Source: CAZTLI01 sp964614375
GTDB lineage: Bacteria; Chloroflexota; Anaerolineae; Aggregatilineales; Phototrophicaceae
Length of the DNA stretch: 8,456 nt
Assembly (NCBI GenBank): GCA_964614375.1
Contig: CAZTLI010000228.1
Coordinates: forward strand, 1-8,456
Direction: 5' to 3'
The position numbers were made by a program, and so were the translations under genes. Shown here one piece after another: positions 1 to 5,264 of this stretch. Below the pieces are notes generated by a model, which was not told where the DNA came from, made no database searches, and saw only the letters and a list, made by a program, of their open reading frames with translations. Numbering within the stretch: position 1 is the stretch's first letter; each line of letters opens with the position of its first letter.

Positions 1-181
1 CTTCGACTGAAATGGGCGTGCCGTGACTATCCGACCCCGATACCATCAACACATGATTACCCTTCAGACGATGATAACGGGCGAAAATGTCGGCGGGGAG
101 ATAGGCCCCCGCCAGATGTCCAACGTGTAAGTCGCCATTGGCATACGGCCATGCGACAGATACGTGTATATACTCAGCCAT
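1..181 (-). CDS. metG: Methionyl-tRNA synthetase, N-terminal 60 residues (cut by window edge)
   Basis: Cytoplasmic class I aminoacyl-tRNA synthetase that charges tRNA-Met with methionine using ATP. Only the start of the Rossmann catalytic domain is present. Residues 11-22 run WPYANGDLHVGH, where HVGH (19-22) is the class I HIGH signature that binds ATP. SGSDSHGTP (48-56) is the conserved block that follows in MetRS. The KMSKS loop and anticodon-binding domain lie outside the window. The ATG at 181-179 is preceded by AGAGG with six bases spacing, inside the end of the upstream nucleotidyltransferase gene. The two genes overlap by 8 bases (ATGGCTGA holds this start and the upstream stop), so translation is probably coupled. 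Family assignment is firm because the HIGH region is distinctive; the rest of the protein cannot be checked here. Confidence 0.93.
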   Translation of the reverse strand, partial: MAEYIHVSVAWPYANGDLHVGHLAGAYLPADIFARYHRLKGNHVLMVSGSDSHGTPISVE

Positions 182-989
182 GAAGTTCCTCTGCTTCGTG
201 ATTATTCGCTAAATAGGTCGATATTGCCGCTGCCGTGTGGTTTATCACGGCCTTGTGTTCCGGTTGAATGATAGACTGCATTCGGTCAATGGTGGTGTGA
301 TAGAGTTGCAGGGCGGAAAGCCCCCGCATTCGCACAGTGACACCCGCCGGAAAACCGTCATACCCCACGACCGCTCGCCACAAACGCGCCCACGCTGCGT
401 CATCAGCTATCGCGTCGTGAATGGCTTGAAAGTGCTCATTATCGCTATTGAGTAAGACGCCTTTTTGTACCGCGATGATTCGGTCTATACCCAGAATCAA
501 GCCGATGATACCGAGCAGGATAGTCGATGTGTCATCACGCACAAGTCCGGTCAATATTTTACCCGCTTCTTCGCAATAACCCACCAGCAATCGACTGGCT
601 TGCCGGTTGGCTTCGGCTTGAAAGGCCGAATCAGGGGCGAATGCGCGGGCTTCGGCCTGGAATGCCCCGAATGCGCCGTCCGCGTCATAGAGCATACGCG
701 CCTGCCGGATGCCTTCGATGGCTTCGCCAATGCCTAACGGATGGGTGATTTCTTCACGCTTGCCCGCAATCGTCGCAGTAGATAGGCTGACGACAAATCC
801 ATCAATGACTTCTAAGCGATACTGCTCATTCGCTGGCGGTAACTGTTTCACATACTGCACAATATCGACATCACTGTAAATCGTGGCATCCCCGCGCGCG
901 TGACTGCCCGTCAGAATAATAGCGACGGTGTTGTCATCTATCAATGTCGTGACCAGTTGGTCGAGATAGCCTTCGGGTAGAGCCGTCAT
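174..989 (-). CDS. Nucleotidyltransferase-domain protein (NTP_transf_2 fold), function unknown
   Basis: A 271-residue protein whose N-terminus carries the polymerase-beta-type nucleotidyltransferase signature: LTGSHARGD at 26-34 followed by SDVDI at 39-43. This gives the GS motif and the paired Asp40/Asp42 that bind metal in this superfamily. The third carboxylate is not obvious; Glu60 or Asp63 are candidates. The remaining two thirds look helical, with a hydrophobic run near 165-190 resembling the C-terminal domain of aminoglycoside/lincosamide adenylyltransferase relatives. Proteins of this kind transfer an NMP to a small molecule, protein or RNA; the substrate here cannot be named. I chose the ATG at 989 because AGG lies about 8 bases upstream and because the longer reading from 1040 would run through an intrinsic terminator. 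The stop overlaps the metG start, so the two are co-transcribed. Catalytic activity is inferred from the motif only. Confidence 0.8.
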   Translation of the reverse strand: MTALPEGYLDQLVTTLIDDNTVAIILTGSHARGDATIYSDVDIVQYVKQLPPANEQYRLEVIDGFVVSLSTATIAGKREEITHPLGIGEAIEGIRQARMLYDADGAFGAFQAEARAFAPDSAFQAEANRQASRLLVGYCEEAGKILTGLVRDDTSTILLGIIGLILGIDRIIAVQKGVLLNSDNEHFQAIHDAIADDAAWARLWRAVVGYDGFPAGVTVRMRGLSALQLYHTTIDRMQSIIQPEHKAVINHTAAAISTYLANNHEAEELHG

Positions 990-1020
990 GTTGAACCTGC
1001 CTGAACGTGTTGCCTGTGCA

Positions 1021-1053
1021 AATAAAAAACCGCCTGCCACAGACAGACGGTTT
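1021..1053 (-). terminator. Intrinsic terminator downstream of the SET-domain gene
   Basis: Read on the minus strand, AAACCGTCTG and CAGGCGGTTT pair (10 bp, one G-T wobble) around a 7-base loop and are followed at once by TTTTTTATT. This is a classic Rho-independent terminator. It ends transcription arriving from the SET-domain gene, whose stop is about 255 bases upstream; I see no gene in that gap. It sits only about 35 bases before the start of the nucleotidyltransferase gene and so argues against a longer N-terminus for that protein. It could alternatively act as an attenuator for the nucleotidyltransferase-metG transcript. Confidence 0.75.
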
Positions 1054-1057
1054 CGCG

Positions 1058-1066
1058 TTTATATCA
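1058..1066 (-). promoter_or_regulatory. Candidate extended -10 promoter for nucleotidyltransferase-metG
   Basis: On the minus strand the string TGATATAAA matches an extended -10 (TGn plus TATAAA, five of six to consensus). No convincing -35 lies 17 bases upstream. Transcription would begin near 1051, at the foot of the terminator hairpin, so the hairpin would form the 5' end of the new transcript. The nucleotidyltransferase and metG need a promoter downstream of the SET gene and this is the best one visible, but it is a pattern match only. Confidence 0.35.
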
Positions 1067-1309
1067 CAATACCTCATGCGCGCGTTTACTGTCGCCGTCT
1101 GTCCCTCGTATATAGACGTGACATTCGCATCATGAAGTGGGTGGAAAAGTGTTCATTCATGTTTACGAGTATAGTCGTAGATGAACGGGCGAGTCAAGAG
1201 GGCGGCACGCAATTCAACGCAAAAGGCGCATACATGCGGCGCAAAAATGGCAAGGGTCGCAGAGATTGCTATCTGCCCGATTCGATAGCGCGTGTGGAAG
1301 GAAGAATCT

Positions 1310-1822
1310 CTACCCCATGTCAAGCAGGTAGTCGGATATGTAGTCACCGTATTTGGTTTTGATGTCGTCGGGCAGGTCTTGATAGCGCCCTAGATGTCCC
1401 CGGCAGCGGTCTGCACCACATTGGCAGCGCACATCCGCCATCACAATGTCATACTCGGTCATGGCGTAATCGAAGGTCAATTCTTCGCCATAAGCGATGT
1501 CACGCAGGGCATAGAAATCGGGCAGACCTTCGGCATTGGTTCGCACGCCGAGATTGGGTTCGCACGAATGGTTGAGATAGCGCACAGGCGGCGCAGGGTC
1601 AAAATGCTGGTCGATGCCGATTTGAATGGTATACATCGACTGTTTGACTGCCTTATGACCTGTTGTGTGGAGTACCATTTCGCCCTGTTGCAGCGGACGA
1701 TTGGCGAAAACCGCGCGTCCCAACCGAGTGAGGCGGACGTAAACTTCGCGGGTGCGGATGATTCCCATGAGTCCGGCGGCGGGTGTTGGTGCGCTAAGTG
1801 AGGTGTCGTTGTAATTCGACAT
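1310..1822 (-). CDS. SET-domain protein-lysine methyltransferase with post-SET motif
   Basis: A 170-residue protein with the complete core signature of a SET domain, the S-adenosylmethionine-dependent fold that methylates lysine in proteins. RLGRAVFANRPLQQGE (33-48) is the GxGVFA-like opening strand and RYLNHSCEPN (81-90) is the NHSC cofactor/active-site knot. GEELTFDYA (112-120) carries the catalytic Tyr119. CQCGADRCRG (133-142) is a post-SET CxCGxxxCxG motif that, with Cys87, would bind zinc. The protein is barely more than the domain itself, as in other stand-alone bacterial SET proteins, and the substrate is unknown. The ATG at 1822 has AGAGG six bases upstream; an in-frame TTG one codon earlier is possible but worse placed. 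It is transcribed alone, divergently from the small ORF at 2063, and ends at the terminator near 1021. Fold assignment is secure; target and role are not. Confidence 0.9.
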   Translation of the reverse strand: MSNYNDTSLSAPTPAAGLMGIIRTREVYVRLTRLGRAVFANRPLQQGEMVLHTTGHKAVKQSMYTIQIGIDQHFDPAPPVRYLNHSCEPNLGVRTNAEGLPDFYALRDIAYGEELTFDYAMTEYDIVMADVRCQCGADRCRGHLGRYQDLPDDIKTKYGDYISDYLLDMG

Positions 1823-1857
1823 CAAAATCCTCTGGGGCTAGGTTGACCAATGATTCG

Positions 1858-1886
1858 AGCATAAGGTTATTTGTAATATGAAGCAA
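1858..1886 (-). promoter_or_regulatory. Candidate promoter of the SET-domain gene
   Basis: On the minus strand TTGCTT and TATGCT are separated by exactly 17 bases, giving a weak -35 (three of six) and a fair -10 (four of six). Predicted transcription start is near 1851, leaving a leader of about 30 bases before the ATG at 1822. The surrounding DNA is AT-rich. An inverted repeat, TGAAGCA at 1879-1885 and TGCTTCA at 1913-1919, overlaps this -35 and also the -35 of the divergent candidate promoter. Confidence 0.4.
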
Positions 1887-1915
1887 GTAAAAATGGTGTA
1901 AATAACTCTTTATGC

Positions 1916-1943
1916 TTCACAATCACCTGTCCTTGTGTACAGT
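1916..1943 (+). promoter_or_regulatory. Candidate promoter of the 40-residue ORF
   Basis: TTCACA (five of six to the -35 consensus) and TACAGT (four of six to the -10) are 16 bases apart. Transcription would start near 1951 and leave a leader of about 110 bases before the ATG at 2063. It is divergent from the SET-gene promoter, and the two -35 elements lie on the two arms of one inverted repeat. Pattern match only. Confidence 0.4.
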
Positions 1944-2062
1944 CTGGGGCGCGATATTTCGTCCCGATTGGACAGTGGAATTCTGGTCGGCGGGGCGGTG
2001 TGGTGGGTAGTGAAATCGGCGATACTGGTAACATATCGAAACAACAGAAGCGGGAGTTGAAC

Positions 2063-2185
2063 ATGAATAGCTGGCTGGTTTTCCACAATGTGACACACGA
2101 AGTCTATCTACGTGAGGCACAAAAGCAGCGCCTCGCCCATCAGGTGCAGCAGCAGAAAGACCGACCCCTCCGTCGCCGCCGCTAA
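2063..2185 (+). CDS. Small basic protein of 40 residues, function unknown
   Basis: I do not recognise a named family. The ATG is preceded by GGGAG with six bases spacing. The product starts MNSWLVFHNVTHEV, continues as a charged, probably helical stretch rich in Glu, Arg, Gln and Lys (residues 15-33), and ends in DRPLRRRR. An aromatic start, amphipathic helix and poly-Arg tail recall short uncharacterised proteins common in Chloroflexota and Actinobacteria genomes; this is an impression, not a match. It is too short and basic for an enzyme, and nucleic-acid or membrane-surface binding would fit the charge. Eight bases after the stop begins a near-perfect intrinsic terminator, so the gene is a monocistronic unit with its own leader. 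That arrangement, a good ribosome site and no internal stop make it likely to be real. The alternative is a regulatory RNA with a chance ORF. Confidence 0.6.
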   Translation: MNSWLVFHNVTHEVYLREAQKQRLAHQVQQQKDRPLRRRR

Positions 2186-2192
2186 ATCCAAC

Positions 2193-2225
2193 AAGACGCT
2201 CTAGCAAATAGGGCGTCTTTTTTTA
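2193..2225 (+). terminator. Intrinsic terminator of the 40-residue gene
   Basis: AAGACGCTCTA (2193-2203) pairs with TAGGGCGTCTT (2209-2219), 11 bp with one wobble, around the loop GCAAA. A run of seven T (2218-2224) follows. This is the strongest terminator in the window and separates the small ORF from the thioesterase promoter. Confidence 0.9.
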
Positions 2226-2254
2226 TTTGAATACTGGTGCATACAGGGAGAAGG

Positions 2255-2278
2255 TGTTAAGATAAGACCGTTCGGTCT
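2255..2278 (+). promoter_or_regulatory. Thioesterase promoter with TetR-type palindromic operator
   Basis: TGTTAAGAT (2255-2263) is an extended -10. Directly after it AGACCG-TT-CGGTCT (2265-2278) is a perfect palindrome with 6-bp arms. With a start expected near 2270, the palindrome covers the transcription start, as expected for a repressor operator. Several TetR-family repressors bind operators with AGACC/GGTCT half-sites, so that family is the best guess; no regulator gene is in the window. As RNA, AGACC/GGTCT with loop GTTC followed by GTTTTT could also form a weak terminator or attenuator, but a strong terminator lies just upstream, so I prefer the operator reading. Confidence 0.5.
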
Positions 2279-2299
2279 GTTTTTGGTGAGGAGATATTG

Positions 2300-2800
2300 A
2301 TGTCGGATATACCTGCTGTTCGTAGTCGTACCTTTACATGGGAAGATCCTATGCCCGGTGCCCGGAAAGCGCCGACGATGACAGGGATTGAATTTTTAGA
2401 AGCTGTCAGAAATGGCGAATTTGCCGCGCCGCCGATTGGCCAATTGATGGACTTTCGTATCGCCGAAGTGGAAGCGGGACGGGTTGTTTTTGAATGCACG
2501 CCGTCTGAATTTCACTATAATCCCATCGGTGTGGTGCATGGCGGCCTGGCGGCGACATTGTGTGATTCGGCGTTGGGCTGTGTGGTGATGTCTGTGCTGC
2601 CAGCGGGTCTGGCCTATACAACGGTGGAACTGCATGTGAATTATGTGCGTCCGATGACTATCGAAACGGGCGTGGTGCGCTGCGAGGCGACGATTATCCA
2701 TGCGGGACGACGCATAGCGACTGCTGAAGCGCGCGTCACCGATGCACAGGGCAAATTGTATAGTCACGCGACGACGACGTGTATGATTTTTGAGGTATAA
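2300..2800 (+). CDS. PaaI-family hotdog-fold acyl-CoA thioesterase
   Basis: A 166-residue protein of the single hotdog-domain PaaI/YdiI group, cytoplasmic enzymes (usually tetramers in this group) that hydrolyse acyl-CoA or aryl-CoA thioesters to the free acid and CoA. The family signature is at 74-93: NPIGVVHGGLAATLCDSALG, with Asn74, the HGG turn (80-82) and Asp89 in the position of the catalytic acid. The next strands, VELHVNYVRPM (109-119) and the closing strand near 140-165, complete the fold. About 45 residues precede the hotdog core, a somewhat long N-terminus. The ATG at 2300 has GGAG six bases upstream; an in-frame TTG immediately before it is less well spaced. The gene is monocistronic, with a palindromic operator over its promoter, suggesting induction by a small molecule such as an acyl-CoA, aromatic acid or electrophile. 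The substrate cannot be told from sequence. Confidence 0.88.
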   Translation: MSDIPAVRSRTFTWEDPMPGARKAPTMTGIEFLEAVRNGEFAAPPIGQLMDFRIAEVEAGRVVFECTPSEFHYNPIGVVHGGLAATLCDSALGCVVMSVLPAGLAYTTVELHVNYVRPMTIETGVVRCEATIIHAGRRIATAEARVTDAQGKLYSHATTTCMIFEV

Positions 2801-3030
2801 AGCAGTTAAACGCAAAGGACGCATGAATGCGTTATGCCGGGTGTTTGGTAGATGCAAGAGCGTGCAGCGGTCAACGATACTGAAAACCAGCAACCAGCGG
2901 CGAGGGTTAGACTGTTCAGGCTTTTGTAAGCATTTGCGGCGATGATACGAACAGCAGTCCGATTACGGGCTGACTACAGCATGAGGCACCGGTGTTATGT
3001 GATCGTGACACTGTTTTTCTTCCCCAATTG
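2801..3030 (+). other. Intergenic region with two hairpins, no supported gene
   Basis: No convincing gene is seen. ACGCAT-GA-ATGCGT (2819-2832) is a perfect 6-bp inverted repeat 18 bases after the thioesterase stop. CAGTCCG (2955-2961) pairs with CGGGCTG (2966-2972) around an ATTA loop, 7 bp with one wobble. Neither is followed by a T-run. The stretch runs into the terminator at 3031, so it is most simply a long structured 3' untranslated region of the thioesterase transcript; a small RNA is possible. A 40-codon reading (2823-2945) is poorly supported. Confidence 0.4.
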
Positions 3031-3060
3031 ACCGCCTGTTTCCCCCCTACAGGCGGTTTT
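3031..3060 (+). terminator. Intrinsic terminator before the MuiA-family gene
   Basis: ACCGCCTGT (3031-3039) pairs perfectly with ACAGGCGGT (3049-3057) around a 9-base C-rich loop, followed by TTTT then GTGTT. It closes the thioesterase transcript. The core ACCGCCTG also forms the stem of the minus-strand terminator near 1027-1036. Confidence 0.8.
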
Positions 3061-3063
3061 GTG

Positions 3064-3091
3064 TTGTCTATCGCCGGGCTTTGGTTACAAT
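3064..3091 (+). promoter_or_regulatory. Promoter of the MuiA-family gene
   Basis: TTGTCT (four of six) and TACAAT (five of six) are 16 bases apart, immediately after the preceding terminator. Transcription would begin near 3098, leaving about 27 bases before the ATG at 3125. Position between a terminator and a gene start supports it. Confidence 0.6.
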
Positions 3092-3124
3092 ACCCATGTC
3101 TGCTAACGAGACAGGATCGTGCCC

Positions 3125-4690
3125 ATGCTTTCGCCTGAAGTGACTGTGATTGATGCCCCTGTAAAGAGTGTCACTGTTTATCGTGATCGTGCCCGTGTGA
3201 CGCGCCGTATCAAACAGCTATTGGCAGCGGGTGACCAGATATTGAAACTAGCCAATTTGCCGTCTTCGCTCGATTCGGATTCTGTCCGGGTGAGCGGACG
3301 CGGCGAGGGAATGGTAATCAACAGTGTCGAAGTGAAGAGGGAACGCGCGACGGATGTGCCCGCAGGCTATGAGGGTGAATTACAAAAACGGCTCAAGTCG
3401 ATTCAGGATGAGCAGGCCAAACTCACCGACGAAATGGCTGCACTTGAGAGTCGGTTAACCTATCTGCAAGGGCTTACCACAAGTGGCGCGGCGGAATATG
3501 CTAAATCGTTGGCATCGGGCGATGCTAAACTGGATGATGTGACTGTGTTTGGTGAATATCTCGAACGCGAACTGACATTGGTCAAAGGGCGGCAGCGCGC
3601 CTTACAACCCAAAATTGAAGAAGGTCAGCGCAATGTTAGTGCGATTGAACAACGCCTAGATGAGCTGCGCGACCCTGACCAGATGCGTCATGCGCTGGAA
3701 ATCTTCGTCACGGCGGCACAGGGCACACCACTCGAACTTGAAGTCTCGTATGGGGTCGAAAATGCCGGGTGGCAGCCCGTGTATGATGCGCGGCTAGAAG
3801 GTGATGAACTCGAATTGACTGTGCTCGCCAATATCACCAACGACACAGGCGAAGCATGGACAGATGTGGATTTGTCCCTCTCGACAGCCCAACCCGCCAC
3901 CAGTGCGGATTTGCCCGAATTAGGCGCATGGATTCTGGGGCCACAGGCCAGGTCATCGCCAGAAGCAACGGCGATGGAGGCTGTCTATCATGATCCGTAT
4001 TCTGCCGGACTGGACGATGATGAAATTCCAATTCCAACGGAAACAGTCGTCCGCGAGATGCGGGTTGAATCGGCGCGGGATGTCATTTTGACCTACCGCG
4101 TGCCCGACGCGGTGACTATCCCCACCGGGGGCACGCCGTATCTGACAACAGTGACGATTACGACATTTGCGGTCAAGCGCGATTATATGACTGCCCCACG
4201 TCGTTCAGACGCTGTTTTTGTGCGGGCGACGATGACCAACACGTCTGATTTCATCCTGCTGCCGGGTGACGTGCATCTGTTTCATGGTGAGGACTTCGTG
4301 GGCAAAACGAGTCTGCAAACTGTGGTAAGGGGGCAAGAATTTCAGATGCAGGGCGGCGTCGATAGTCAGGTCGTGGTCAAGCACGAACTCACCGGGCGCG
4401 AGGTGAATAAACGGCTGCGGGATGTGCGTCAACTGAGCTTGACGTACACGATTACGGTCACCAATCATCGTGACAAACCAATCGACCTTACCGTCTACGA
4501 CCAGATTCCAATTGGCAGGTTCGAGACGATAATGGTCAAGCTCGAAGAGGCGACTCCGCAGCCGGATGATCAATCCGACCTGAACGTGCTGACATGGGCG
4601 GTCAAATTAGGTGCAGGCGAGAACAAGACCCTGCGGTACACGTTTAGCGTTAAACATCCGCGCACAATTGTCCTTGACGATTTGGAATAG
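3125..4690 (+). CDS. MuiA-family protein (DUF4140/DUF4139 domains)
   Basis: A 521-residue protein of the mucoidy-inhibitor-A family, found in bacteria and fungi, with no established biochemical activity; the name comes from an old mucoidy phenotype. Domain order is typical. An N-terminal beta-rich DUF4140 (about 5-75) begins with the hallmark VKSVTVYRDRARVTR (13-27). Two coiled-coil segments follow (about 83-118 and 143-183, heptad-like Leu/Glu/Lys/Arg). DUF4139 fills about 205-518 and opens with VSYGVENAGWQPVYDARL (207-224). There is no signal peptide or membrane helix, so a cytoplasmic location is likely. The ATG at 3125 has AGGA eight bases upstream; a GTG at 3119 is too close to that site. 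The gene stands alone, and its TAG directly abuts the TAG of the convergent ABM gene with no spacer, so its transcript must run antisense into that gene. Confidence 0.88.
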   Translation: MLSPEVTVIDAPVKSVTVYRDRARVTRRIKQLLAAGDQILKLANLPSSLDSDSVRVSGRGEGMVINSVEVKRERATDVPAGYEGELQKRLKSIQDEQAKLTDEMAALESRLTYLQGLTTSGAAEYAKSLASGDAKLDDVTVFGEYLERELTLVKGRQRALQPKIEEGQRNVSAIEQRLDELRDPDQMRHALEIFVTAAQGTPLELEVSYGVENAGWQPVYDARLEGDELELTVLANITNDTGEAWTDVDLSLSTAQPATSADLPELGAWILGPQARSSPEATAMEAVYHDPYSAGLDDDEIPIPTETVVREMRVESARDVILTYRVPDAVTIPTGGTPYLTTVTITTFAVKRDYMTAPRRSDAVFVRATMTNTSDFILLPGDVHLFHGEDFVGKTSLQTVVRGQEFQMQGGVDSQVVVKHELTGREVNKRLRDVRQLSLTYTITVTNHRDKPIDLTVYDQIPIGRFETIMVKLEEATPQPDDQSDLNVLTWAVKLGAGENKTLRYTFSVKHPRTIVLDDLE

Positions 4691-4993
4691 CTAGCTGCGG
4701 TCTTCTTTCTTGCGGACTTCATAGTGCGAGACTGTCCACGCGCTAGACCGCAGCGGCGGGAACTGCTTGTGATAGTCTTGCATGGCGGGCGCGGCGAGGT
4801 GGTTTTGCAGGGCTTCTTCAGATTCCCATTCTTCAAACAGGAAGAATCTATTCGGGTCATCTATATCGGCATAAAACCGATAGCTGATGCAGCCCGGTTC
4901 GGCTAGCGAATTGCTCATCATGTTATGGGCGAGTGCCAATGCCTGTTCGCGTTTGTCGGGGTGAATGTGGACGGTTGCGGCAATCACAATCAT
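4691..4993 (-). CDS. Antibiotic-biosynthesis-monooxygenase (ABM) domain protein, putative quinol monooxygenase
   Basis: A 100-residue protein consisting of one ABM domain, a dimeric ferredoxin-like beta-alpha barrel. It starts with the family pattern of a hydrophobic strand then a helix (VIAATVHIHPDKREQAL, 3-19). Further marks are EPGCISYRFY (32-41), FLFEEWES (51-58) and the HLAAPAMQDY (65-74) segment, all characteristic of the YgiN-like putative quinol monooxygenases. Members oxidise quinols or aromatic polyketides without a cofactor, but many are uncharacterised, so the reaction is inference. The start is the ATG at 4993, preceded by AGGA at six bases; a TTG two codons upstream touches the same AGGA and is unlikely. 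The tail ends in a charged KKEDRS. It is convergent with the MuiA-family gene, the stop codons being adjacent, and no terminator fits between them. Confidence 0.85.
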   Translation of the reverse strand: MIVIAATVHIHPDKREQALALAHNMMSNSLAEPGCISYRFYADIDDPNRFFLFEEWESEEALQNHLAAPAMQDYHKQFPPLRSSAWTVSHYEVRKKEDRS

Positions 4994-5042
4994 CGTCAAT
5001 CCTGTCTATGAGATTACAATTCGGTTTGAGTATGCCCTGTCC

Positions 5043-5078
5043 AACCCTCTCAAACAAGCCTAATGTTAGGGTTTTTTT
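5043..5078 (+). terminator. Possible terminator for MuiA read-through
   Basis: AACCCT (5043-5048) can pair with AGGGTT (5068-5073), or more locally CCTA with TAGG (5059-5070), followed by a run of seven T (5072-5078). The loop is long or the stem short, so the hairpin is weak. Its position just beyond the 5' end of the antisense ABM gene suits a transcript coming from the MuiA-family gene, which has no terminator of its own nearer. Confidence 0.35.
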
Positions 5079-5142
5079 GTAAGGAGGTTTGCAAGGGGTT
5101 TGATAGTTTGTAAGGATTTACTGTAGGGTAGACAGTTTGTAT
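5076..5142 (+). repeat. Three TTTGTA-containing direct repeats about 30 bp apart
   Basis: TTTGTAAGGA occurs at 5076-5085 and again at 5107-5116. A shorter copy, TTTGTAT, is at 5136-5142. Spacings of 31 and 29 bp place all three on nearly the same face of the helix, and the last overlaps the candidate -10 of the FHA gene. They could be sites for a regulator or chance in an AT-rich stretch. Confidence 0.4.
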
Positions 5143-5145
5143 AAC
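5117..5145 (+). promoter_or_regulatory. Candidate promoter of the FHA gene
   Basis: TTTACT (four of six) and TATAAC (five of six) are separated by exactly 17 bases. Transcription would start near 5152, leaving an untranslated leader of about 113 bases. The repeated TTTGTA elements flank and overlap it. Confidence 0.5.
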
Positions 5146-5264
5146 GCGGGTGCAGTTTAAGGCTGTTATACAGGTGCAAACAGAAGGCCTGAATTATAGC
5201 GCATCATTCTTAAACGCAATCATTGTAAACAACCACTGCAACCGCTTGAGAAAGTTAAAGTATC

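Noticed and set aside
990..1040. 17-codon N-terminal extension of the nucleotidyltransferase
   Set aside because: It would be encoded by the terminator hairpin and T-run, and the shorter ATG at 989 has an AGG ribosome site and begins shortly before the conserved domain.
1054..1309. Possible coding region between the SET gene and the terminator, either strand
   Set aside because: Plus-strand frames run into the SET gene antisense and lack a ribosome site; minus-strand starts reach stops within about 15 codons. Treated as a 3' untranslated stretch.
2396..2893. Minus-strand frame of 165 codons over the thioesterase
   Set aside because: Antisense to a recognisable hotdog enzyme, with implausible His/Arg-rich composition; a shadow.
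2823..2945. A 40-codon plus-strand ORF after the thioesterase
   Set aside because: The AGGA is only three bases from the ATG, the composition is Cys/Arg-rich with scattered codon use, and its start lies inside a palindrome; not enough to call a gene.
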